Shown here: in pieces, positions 1 to 5,537 of the stretch | How positions within the stretch are numbered: the first letter of the stretch is position 1 | Layout: the number at the start of each line of letters is the position of its first letter | Origin: Bacteroidota bacterium | Lineage (GTDB): Bacteria > Bacteroidota > Bacteroidia > NS11-12g > UBA955 | Assembly: GCA_030836345.1 (NCBI GenBank) | Contig: JAURQA010000023.1 | Coordinates: forward strand, 1 to 5,537 | DNA: 5,537 nucleotides | Direction of reading: 5' to 3' | Translations under genes and position numbers: made by a program | Notes under the pieces: model-generated | What the model was told of the DNA's origin: nothing | The model's input: only the letters and a program-made list of their open reading frames with translations | The model's database searches: none

Positions 1-80
1 CCTTAGAGTCCGTCTAGAAACCAGCAACACATGCTCCAAAATGTGTAAAGAATAAGCATTAGAAATTCAACGAAAGGGCA

Positions 81-88
81 TATTTTTG
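81..88 (+). promoter_or_regulatory. Candidate Bacteroidota -7 promoter box for the cytochrome gene
   Basis: The octamer TATTTTTG matches the Bacteroidota sigma-A -7 consensus TAnnTTTG at all fixed positions. It ends 8 bases before the ATG at 97, so transcription would begin only a few bases before the start codon. I find no TTG or TTTG at the -33 position (roughly 55-65), so support is only partial. The same octamer also occurs inside the downstream coding regions at 2789-2796 and 3691-3698, so the sequence alone is not diagnostic; its position directly before a gene is what supports it. Confidence 0.4.
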
Positions 89-96
89 ACAAAGAT

Positions 97-2631
97 ATGA
101 GTCTCAAAAAGCTTCTGTATGTATTTTTCACAGTAGGAATTGGGATCATTGCCTTTACACAGTGCAACAATAGCCAAAAAAAAGAGGCCAAAATTGCTCC
201 TAAATCCGTTTGTCCAGAAATGGAGAAACAAAATACAGCCATTGTTTCCGAAGCGCAATTAGAGATTGATTACAGCAACAACAACTGCGTAAAATGTCAT
301 GAAGGAATTGCACATATTCGCGAAACCAGTTCCGGAATGATGCAATCCATTTTAAAGTACGCAGATACTGCAGGCATTAAAAACAACGATTGTGTGGTTT
401 GCCATGGAGGAAATCCGGAAAGCACCAATAAAACTAAAGCGCACCAAGGAACAGCCGCCTATTTTAAAACCCATAAAGGCCCCAAAGACTTTTATCCAGA
501 CCCCGGCAGCCCTTGGATTAATAAAAATACCTGCGGCATGTGCCACAAGGAACAAGTAAGCACCCAGTTTACCTCCTTAATGTTTACCGAAGCGGGTAAA
601 ATCCAAGGAACCGTATGGGGCTTTGGAGGCGACCAAGGATACAATCACGACGTAGCCAATATAGAAACCAATGAACTGAATACCCACGAGCGATTGGGAA
701 CAGAAACCTTTAAGAAATATATGGCCACCTTAAAAAAGGCCGAACCCCAAATATTTCCTGGTAAAATGAAAGCCCTGCCAGAGGCACCCACCGCAGACCA
801 AGTTAAAATAAACCCAAAACTCGCTGTATACACATACTTACGTCAAGAATGTCAGCGCTGCCACTTGGGGGTAAGAGGCTCAAAAACCGAAGGCGATTTT
901 AGAGGAACAGGCTGTACATCCTGCCACATCCCCTACTCCAATAAAGGCTTATACGAAGGAAACGACCCCACTATACCCAAAGACGAACCTGGGCATATGC
1001 TCGTGCACTCCATCCAGGGAACCAGAGATGCCAAAGTAACCCTGCATGGAAATACTTATACTGGAGTTCCGACCAAAAATTGCACCAGTTGCCACAACCG
1101 CGGGCGGCGAATAGGCGTTTCCTACGAAGGTTTAATGGAAACCTCCTACGCTAGTCCATTTATGGGACACGGAGAAAACCAATCTAAATTGCACAAAAAA
1201 AATTACATCCATCTCCAGCCAGATGTACATCTTAAAAAAGGAATGGTTTGCCAAGATTGCCATACCAGTGGAGATATACACAGCACCGGGGAGCTTGTAG
1301 GAGCCATTCAAGGAGCCGTAGAGATCGAATGTCAAGATTGCCATGGGACACCCAAAAAATATCCTTGGGAGCTACCTATAGGCTACGGCGATGAGATAGC
1401 CGGCGAAATTACTGATCAAACACCCCGAGGCGTGAGTCAAGAACTCGCCAAGTATTTATTAATGGGTTCAGAAAACCCAAAGAAAGACGGATATGCCATA
1501 ACCGCCCGCGGAAACCCCATGCCGCACGTGGTCAAAGACGGCAACGAAATGATTTTATTCTCCGCCGGTGGCAAAGACATACGATACAAACCCTTAAAAA
1601 ACCTCACGGATAATGATGAGCTCACTGAAAGTGGAAAAGTAGCTATGGTGCAAACTCAATCTCATATCGACAAGATGGAATGCTATGCCTGCCATGCCAC
1701 TTGGGCGCCGCAGTGTTATGGCTGCCATATCGAAATTGATTATTCCAAACCAACCAAAGCCAAGCCAGATTGGGTGAAAATTGCTAAATCTGCTGGCCCT
1801 AGCGGCCGAACGGTCGATGCCGATTTGAGCAAGGAAGAACTTGAAGAATTAAAAGAGTACCTTATTAGTGGAAATGTAACCGAGCAACGTAGTTTTTTAA
1901 GATGGGAAGATCCTCCCCTCGTGGTTAATGGAGAAAATAGAGTGTCACCAGCTGTTCCAGGCTGCCAAACCACTGTGAGCGTCAAGGATAAAGATGGTAA
2001 CATGGCCATGCTCAACCATATTTTTAAGGTAAAACATGGCGAAAACGGAGGAGAAGACGGTCAATTAGCCATTGATATAGCACCCGTGCAACCCCACACT
2101 ACCCAGCTCAAAGCACGCAGTTGCGAGAGCTGTCACAACAATCCAAAAGCCATGGGCTTTGGCATAAACAGTGGCGATCTTTTTTACCCACCAAACGAGG
2201 ATTACGTGATGGATCTATTGGATGCCAACGGAAAGGTTATTCCTAAAAACAAAGACACTCAATTTAACCGCATCGAGAACTTAAATATGGATTGGAGCCG
2301 TTTTTTAACCGAAAACGGAAAACAATTGCAAACCGTGGGGCATCACCTCTCCGGATCAAGACCCTTAAATAGACAAGAGCTCATGAAACTAGACCGCAGA
2401 GGCGTTTGTTTATCCTGCCACAAGGATATTCCGGATGGCAGCATTGCCGTAAACTTAATGTCTCATGTTGCCAAATATGGAGGCGTAACTATCGATAACA
2501 AACAACACAGCTCCATCCTGCATAAATTCTTAATTCTAAGCGCCTGGATACAAGTATTATTTGCCCTATGTGTTGGTTTCATCCTATTTTACCTCGGTAA
2601 GAAATGGTACTCGAGAAGGAGAAAATTATAA
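97..2631 (+). CDS. Exported, membrane-anchored dodecaheme c-type cytochrome
   Basis: This 844-residue protein is a multiheme electron carrier predicted to act outside the cytoplasm. It has twelve CXXCH motifs, with first cysteines at residues 64, 99, 146, 252, 273, 329, 385, 412, 529, 540, 676 and 771. About 23 further histidines lie outside these motifs, enough for bis-His ligation of every heme. Residues 1-22 are a Lys-led hydrophobic export signal. Cys23 follows it and could be lipidated, but the box AFTQC has Gln at -1, which is unusual. A single helix at about 811-833 followed by a basic tail (KKWYSRRRKL) places the C-terminus in the cytoplasm and the heme body in the periplasm, assuming inner-membrane insertion. 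Eight hemes lie in residues 64-416; residues 417-528 and 545-675 have none. Cys39 and Cys623 are not in heme motifs. ATG 97 is the first ATG after the in-frame stop at 46-48 and is followed at once by the signal peptide. I see no CXXCK nitrite-reductase motif and no similarity I recognise to MtrA, OmcS or OmcZ, so the specific role is unassigned. The multiheme cytochrome call is firm; family and partner are unknown. Confidence 0.96.
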   Translation: MSLKKLLYVFFTVGIGIIAFTQCNNSQKKEAKIAPKSVCPEMEKQNTAIVSEAQLEIDYSNNNCVKCHEGIAHIRETSSGMMQSILKYADTAGIKNNDCVVCHGGNPESTNKTKAHQGTAAYFKTHKGPKDFYPDPGSPWINKNTCGMCHKEQVSTQFTSLMFTEAGKIQGTVWGFGGDQGYNHDVANIETNELNTHERLGTETFKKYMATLKKAEPQIFPGKMKALPEAPTADQVKINPKLAVYTYLRQECQRCHLGVRGSKTEGDFRGTGCTSCHIPYSNKGLYEGNDPTIPKDEPGHMLVHSIQGTRDAKVTLHGNTYTGVPTKNCTSCHNRGRRIGVSYEGLMETSYASPFMGHGENQSKLHKKNYIHLQPDVHLKKGMVCQDCHTSGDIHSTGELVGAIQGAVEIECQDCHGTPKKYPWELPIGYGDEIAGEITDQTPRGVSQELAKYLLMGSENPKKDGYAITARGNPMPHVVKDGNEMILFSAGGKDIRYKPLKNLTDNDELTESGKVAMVQTQSHIDKMECYACHATWAPQCYGCHIEIDYSKPTKAKPDWVKIAKSAGPSGRTVDADLSKEELEELKEYLISGNVTEQRSFLRWEDPPLVVNGENRVSPAVPGCQTTVSVKDKDGNMAMLNHIFKVKHGENGGEDGQLAIDIAPVQPHTTQLKARSCESCHNNPKAMGFGINSGDLFYPPNEDYVMDLLDANGKVIPKNKDTQFNRIENLNMDWSRFLTENGKQLQTVGHHLSGSRPLNRQELMKLDRRGVCLSCHKDIPDGSIAVNLMSHVAKYGGVTIDNKQHSSILHKFLILSAWIQVLFALCVGFILFYLGKKWYSRRRKL

Positions 2632-2693
2632 CTCTTAAACCTGTATTTTCATATACTAATCGAATAGGATAAAGCTTTCCTCCTTCGTGCTTG

Positions 2694-2701
2694 TAATTTT
2701 G
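2694..2701 (+). promoter_or_regulatory. Candidate -7 promoter box for the ABC exporter genes
   Basis: TAATTTTG matches TAnnTTTG at all fixed positions and ends 4 bases before the GTG start at 2706. Its first three bases are also the in-frame TAA stop that limits how far the ABC ATPase gene can extend upstream. No TTG-type -33 element is visible at the usual distance. If the box is used, transcription would start at or next to the GTG. The 74-base gap that contains it shows no convincing terminator for the cytochrome gene. Confidence 0.4.
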
Positions 2702-2705
2702 TTGT

Positions 2706-3599
2706 GTGATAGAGGTAAAGGATCTGCAAAAATCATATGAATCTGGTTTAGTAAACGATCGCATTTCACTTTTCATTCCCCAAGGCAGTATTTTTGGATT
2801 ACTGGGTCCAAATGGTGCCGGAAAAACAACCCTTATTCGAATGTTAGCCACCATAACTAAGCCGGATTGCGGAACTATTTTATTTAATGGAGGACCTTTA
2901 GAATTAAAACATGCCCGACACATGGGATACATGCCTGAAGAAAGAGGCTTGTATAAAAAAATGTCCGTTTGGGATCAGCTATTATTCTTTGCTGAAATTA
3001 AAGGAGTAGCCAAAAATCAGGCTATACAAAGAGCCAAATACTGGTTAGAACGGTTGGAAATATCTGAGTGGAAGAATAAGAAAATGGAAGAATTAAGCAA
3101 GGGCATGGCCCAAAAAGTACAATTTTTGTGCACCATTATTCACGAGCCTAAATTCTTAATCCTTGATGAACCATTTAGCGGATTTGACCCTGTAAATGCG
3201 GATTTAGTAAAAGAGCTTGTTCTCGAGATGAATGAAAGAGGAACCACTATTCTCTTTAGCACCCATCGCATGGATAATGTAGAAGAATTATGCGATGAAC
3301 TCGCAATCATTCACCAGGGAAAGATTGTGGTAAGCGGTAAATCTACCGACATCAGGCGCGCACATTATAAGCAAACCTACGAAGTGGGCTTTAGTTCAAA
3401 TGCTCCCCATGAATGGTTCGAAACGCATTGCATCAGCCAAAGAACAAATCAAGAGGCGTATATCATTTATGAACTGTCTTGCAAAGATGAAAAAGAAAAA
3501 AACACCCTCATTCAACAAGCTCAGGCTCATTCAGACTGGGTTCTTTTTAGAGAGAACTTACCCAGTATTCATGAAGTATTTGTGCAAACCGTATCTTAA
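2706..3599 (+). CDS. ABC exporter ATP-binding protein (NatA-like, DUF4162-type C-terminus)
   Basis: This 297-residue cytoplasmic ATPase should power the permease encoded next to it. All nucleotide-binding motifs are present: Walker A GPNGAGKTT (34-42), signature LSKGMAQKVQ (130-139), Walker B FLILDEP (150-156), D-loop SGFDP (158-162) and switch His187 in STHRM. In the Q-loop segment GYMPEERGLY (74-83), Glu78 occupies the place where many ABC ATPases have Gln; this is common in NatA/YhaQ-like exporters. Residues from about 215 onward fit the C-terminal domain (DUF4162) typical of this subfamily. The start is GTG: the in-frame stop at 2694-2696 lies just upstream, no ATG lies between, and the first internal ATG (Met46) would remove Walker A. 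The stop codon is 2 bases before the permease ATG, so the two are almost certainly co-transcribed and translationally coupled. The substrate cannot be deduced; sodium, drug or lipid export are possibilities known in related families. Confidence 0.95.
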   Translation: MIEVKDLQKSYESGLVNDRISLFIPQGSIFGLLGPNGAGKTTLIRMLATITKPDCGTILFNGGPLELKHARHMGYMPEERGLYKKMSVWDQLLFFAEIKGVAKNQAIQRAKYWLERLEISEWKNKKMEELSKGMAQKVQFLCTIIHEPKFLILDEPFSGFDPVNADLVKELVLEMNERGTTILFSTHRMDNVEELCDELAIIHQGKIVVSGKSTDIRRAHYKQTYEVGFSSNAPHEWFETHCISQRTNQEAYIIYELSCKDEKEKNTLIQQAQAHSDWVLFRENLPSIHEVFVQTVS

Positions 3600-3601
3600 G
3601 C

Positions 3602-4918
3602 ATGAAAAATATACGCATCATTTTTAAGCGAGAATACCTCAGTCGCGTAAAGAACAAATCATTTATTCTATTAACCCTTATTACTCCACTTATTTTTGTA
3701 GCTTTTTATGCTGCGGTAGCATTTATTGCCGTTCAAAGTGGTAAGTCAAATGAATACACCCAGGTAAACTACTTAGATGAGCATAACATCCTTTCAAAAG
3801 CTGTAAATAAAGATACCCTAAGTAATTTTATTTTTCATAAAGTAGACCTTCCCACCGAGATGAAGGAACTCTTGAATAACGAATACCTGGCCTTACTCCA
3901 TATTAAAGATAAGGATAAGCAATCTATTGATAGCTTAGAGTTCATAAGCAGTCAAACACCCTCTATTACTAGGATTAACAAGCTTCAATCGTACTTAATC
4001 GATGATATTTTCACACAAAATTTAGAAGATCTAAACATTACCAACAAACAACTGAACGATTTAAAACCAGCCATTCAATTTAAAACCTTGGAGGCTAAAT
4101 TAGATGGCGATTTAGAGAGCAGCAATAGCGGCTTAAAAAGTGGCATTGGTATGTTTATGGCCTTTATTATTTATATTTTCATATTCATCTACGGTTCTAT
4201 GGTCATGCGCAGCACCATAGAAGAAAAAACCAATAGAATTGTTGAAGTTATTGTGAGCAGCGTAAAGCCCTTTGAGTTAATGCTTGGAAAAATACTAGGA
4301 GTTGCTGCTGTAGGTTTAACCCAATTTGTAGCCTGGATTGTTCTAGGAACCGGTCTTATCACCGTCATTACTTTGTTCCTAGGATTGAGCTTAGGAGATT
4401 CAAGTTTAAGTCAAGAAATGACTTCAGTCAGTCAAAATGAGGCAATGGCGAATGATACGCTTACCACCCTCATGCAATCGATCGAGAGCCTCCCATTTAC
4501 AAAAATAGCCACCGTATTTCTTCTGTTCTTTGTAGGCGGATATTTACTATACAGCAGCTTATTTGCTGCAATTGGTTCAGCTGTAAACCAAGACAGCGAT
4601 ACTCAGCAGTTTATGTTTCCTGTTTCGATGCCTCTTGTTTTTGGATTTATCATTGCTCAAAGTGCCGTTTTTCAGGATCCCAATGGAGTAATTGCTAAGG
4701 TTTTTAGTTACGTTCCATTTACCTCACCAGTGGTCATGAGTGCGCGAGTAGCATTTGGGATCTCTTGGCTCGAAATATTTACATCATTTTTTATTTTAAT
4801 TACCACCTTTTTATTTATGGTATGGCTCTCTGCACGCATATACAGAGTAGGCATTTTAATGTATGGCAAACAACCTAAATGGAAGGATTTTGCCAAATGG
4901 ATTATTCGTAAAAATTAA
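3602..4918 (+). CDS. ABC-2 type permease (NatB-like) of the adjacent ATPase
   Basis: This 438-residue inner-membrane protein is the transmembrane half of the exporter. The layout is that of the ABC-2 membrane family of NatB/YhaP type: a cytoplasmic N-terminus (KREYLSRVKNKSF), helix 1 at about 21-44, a large extracytoplasmic domain at about 45-180, then helices at about 182-202, 236-262, 302-328, 337-357 and 388-409. The segment at 207-230 carries the family hallmark: EEKTNRIVEVIVSSVKPFEL followed by MLGK, a cytoplasmic coupling region that contacts the ATPase. A hydrophilic loop rich in Ser, Thr and Gln lies at about 265-300. The C-terminus (RIYRVGILMYGKQPKW and beyond) is cytoplasmic and resembles Bacteroidota members as I recall them. 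The ATG lies 2 bases after the ATPase stop, with no ribosome-binding site of its own, which suggests coupling. Length and helix count are normal, with no sign of truncation. Substrate unknown. Confidence 0.94.
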   Translation: MKNIRIIFKREYLSRVKNKSFILLTLITPLIFVAFYAAVAFIAVQSGKSNEYTQVNYLDEHNILSKAVNKDTLSNFIFHKVDLPTEMKELLNNEYLALLHIKDKDKQSIDSLEFISSQTPSITRINKLQSYLIDDIFTQNLEDLNITNKQLNDLKPAIQFKTLEAKLDGDLESSNSGLKSGIGMFMAFIIYIFIFIYGSMVMRSTIEEKTNRIVEVIVSSVKPFELMLGKILGVAAVGLTQFVAWIVLGTGLITVITLFLGLSLGDSSLSQEMTSVSQNEAMANDTLTTLMQSIESLPFTKIATVFLLFFVGGYLLYSSLFAAIGSAVNQDSDTQQFMFPVSMPLVFGFIIAQSAVFQDPNGVIAKVFSYVPFTSPVVMSARVAFGISWLEIFTSFFILITTFLFMVWLSARIYRVGILMYGKQPKWKDFAKWIIRKN

Positions 4919-4929
4919 GCCTTATATAT

Positions 4930-4937
4930 TACCTTCG
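4930..4937 (+). promoter_or_regulatory. Candidate -7 promoter box for the acyl-CoA dehydrogenase gene
   Basis: TACCTTCG matches the Bacteroidota -7 consensus TAnnTTTG except for C in place of the last-but-one T. It lies in the 30-base gap between the permease stop and the ATG at 4949, with 11 bases between box and start. A TTCG at 4905-4908, 21 bases upstream and inside the permease gene, is a weak candidate -33 element. An A-rich run (TTAAAA) immediately before the ATG replaces a Shine-Dalgarno sequence. The box suggests that the dehydrogenase is transcribed separately from the ABC genes. Confidence 0.4.
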
Positions 4938-4948
4938 CAACGTTAAAA

Positions 4949-5537
4949 ATGGACTATAAAACAACCGAAAACACCGAGATGATTAAACAAATGGTTTCTG
5001 ACTTTGCAGAACGCCATATCCGCCCCAATATTATGGAATGGGACGAGTCTCAAACCTTCCCAAAAGAACTCTTTCACGAAATGGGAAAGCTAGGCCTTTT
5101 AGGCGTTTTAGTTCCCGAAGAGTATGGTGGCAGCGGGTTAGGATACATTGAGTATTCCGAGGCCATTCAGGGCCTGGCCAAAGTCTGTGGATCCATTGGA
5201 TTAAGTATGGCCGCTCACAACAGTTTATGTACCGGACATATTTTACAATTTGGTAGCGAAGAACAAAAGAAGAAATGGCTTCCTAAGCTTGCTACAGGGC
5301 AATGGATTGGTGCCTGGGGTCTTACGGAGGCAAACACCGGAAGCGATGCAATGAGGATGCAATGCATCGCCAAAAAAGAAGGGGATTCATATGTGTTAAA
5401 TGGTTCTAAAAATTGGATTACTCACGGAATCTCAGGAGATGTTGCCGTAGTATTGGCCAGAACAGGAGAACTACTAGATAGCCACGGCATATCCGCCTTT
5501 GTGGTCGAACGAGGAACCCCTGGGTTTAGCGGTGGTA
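4949..5537 (+). CDS. Acyl-CoA dehydrogenase, N-terminal part (cut by the window edge)
   Basis: The frame stays open from the ATG at 4949 to the end of the window, giving 196 codons of a protein whose family is usually about 380 residues. The product is an FAD-dependent cytoplasmic enzyme that introduces the alpha-beta double bond into acyl-CoA and hands electrons to electron-transfer flavoprotein, in fatty-acid or branched-chain amino-acid breakdown. Residues 1 to about 115 fit the N-terminal helical domain, including FPKELFHEMGKLGLLG and PEEYGGSGLGY. The family signature follows at 125-133, LTEANTGSD, where the more usual form is LTEPxAGSD. NGSKNWITHG (151-160) is typical of the middle beta domain, where FAD and substrate are bound. 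The catalytic Glu lies in the missing C-terminal domain, so chain-length specificity and activity cannot be judged. The start is supported by alignment of the first residues with the usual family N-terminus and by a stop-to-start gap of 30 bases. Confidence 0.93.
   Translation, partial: MDYKTTENTEMIKQMVSDFAERHIRPNIMEWDESQTFPKELFHEMGKLGLLGVLVPEEYGGSGLGYIEYSEAIQGLAKVCGSIGLSMAAHNSLCTGHILQFGSEEQKKKWLPKLATGQWIGAWGLTEANTGSDAMRMQCIAKKEGDSYVLNGSKNWITHGISGDVAVVLARTGELLDSHGISAFVVERGTPGFSGG

Noticed and set aside
2..55. Short open frame at the left edge ending in TAA at 53-55, possibly the tail of an upstream gene
   Set aside because: Only 17 codons are visible, with no recognisable motif, and such a stretch is expected by chance.
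2612..2619. Shine-Dalgarno-like AAGGAG near the end of the cytochrome gene
   Set aside because: It lies inside the codons of the basic C-terminal tail (Arg-Arg-Arg) and about 90 bases from the next start, so it is coding sequence.
2671..2692. Possible terminator hairpin between the cytochrome and ABC genes (AAGC at 2672-2675 against GCTT at 2689-2692)
   Set aside because: The stem is only 4 base pairs with a 13-base loop and no GC-rich core, too weak to call. The AAAGCTTT palindrome at 2671-2678 is also too short to mean anything.
2789..2796. A second copy of TATTTTTG (and a third at 3691-3698), as possible internal promoters
   Set aside because: Both lie within well-defined coding sequence (the ATPase and helix 1 of the permease) and encode expected residues; in AT-rich DNA the octamer arises by chance. 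They also limit confidence in the upstream boxes.
2579..2932. 117-codon reading frame on the minus strand across the cytochrome-ABC gap
   Set aside because: It overlaps the end of the cytochrome and the Walker A region of the ATPase, both strongly supported, and its product shows no domain or coherent composition. It is a shadow frame.
2925..2960. Glu78 in place of the usual Q-loop Gln of the ABC ATPase, as a sign of inactivation
   Set aside because: GY-x-PEERGLY is a common form in NatA/YhaQ-like exporters and all other catalytic motifs are intact.
97..4918. The cytochrome and the ABC pair as one functional system, such as a heme exporter feeding the cytochrome
   Set aside because: The ATPase and permease are NatAB-like, not CcmAB-like, and a promoter-like box lies between the units. 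Adjacency alone does not support a joint function.

Overview
The window looks like a chromosomal segment from a member of the Bacteroidota, probably a free-living Flavobacteriales- or Cytophagales-like bacterium. Four things point there. The DNA is moderately AT-rich and the proteins are rich in Lys, Asn and Ile. No start codon is preceded by a convincing Shine-Dalgarno sequence. Each of the three start regions that follow a gap carries an octamer matching or nearly matching the Bacteroidota -7 promoter element (TAnnTTTG). The NatAB-like ABC exporter is also of a kind common in that phylum. No marker gene (rRNA, ribosomal protein) is present, so the placement is an inference.

Layout, all on the + strand: (1) 1-96 is a short upstream stretch with a possible promoter; no gene can be assigned to it. 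(2) 97-2631 encodes a large exported c-type cytochrome with twelve CXXCH heme-binding motifs, an N-terminal export signal and a C-terminal transmembrane helix. (3) 2632-2705 is a 74-base gap with a second candidate promoter and no clear terminator. (4) 2706-3599 and 3602-4918 form a two-gene unit, an ABC-type ATPase that starts with GTG and its six-helix ABC-2 permease, separated by only 2 bases. (5) 4919-4948 is a 30-base gap with a third promoter-like box. (6) From 4949 to the window edge is the N-terminal part of an acyl-CoA dehydrogenase.

The three units have no evident shared pathway. The cytochrome is an electron-transfer protein that should sit on the periplasmic face of a membrane. 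The ABC pair forms one exporter of unknown substrate. The dehydrogenase belongs to fatty-acid or branched-chain amino-acid oxidation and passes electrons to electron-transfer flavoprotein. All three being co-directional does not make them one operon, since promoter-like boxes lie at both unit boundaries.

The most interesting element is the dodecaheme cytochrome, which I could not assign to a named family. It has an unusual heme distribution, a heme pair around a Trp-Pro-Gln linker, and possible anchoring at both ends. A second theme is that the promoter boxes lie so close to the start codons that the transcripts may be leaderless or nearly so. I saw no mobile element, CRISPR array, RNA gene or defence system.
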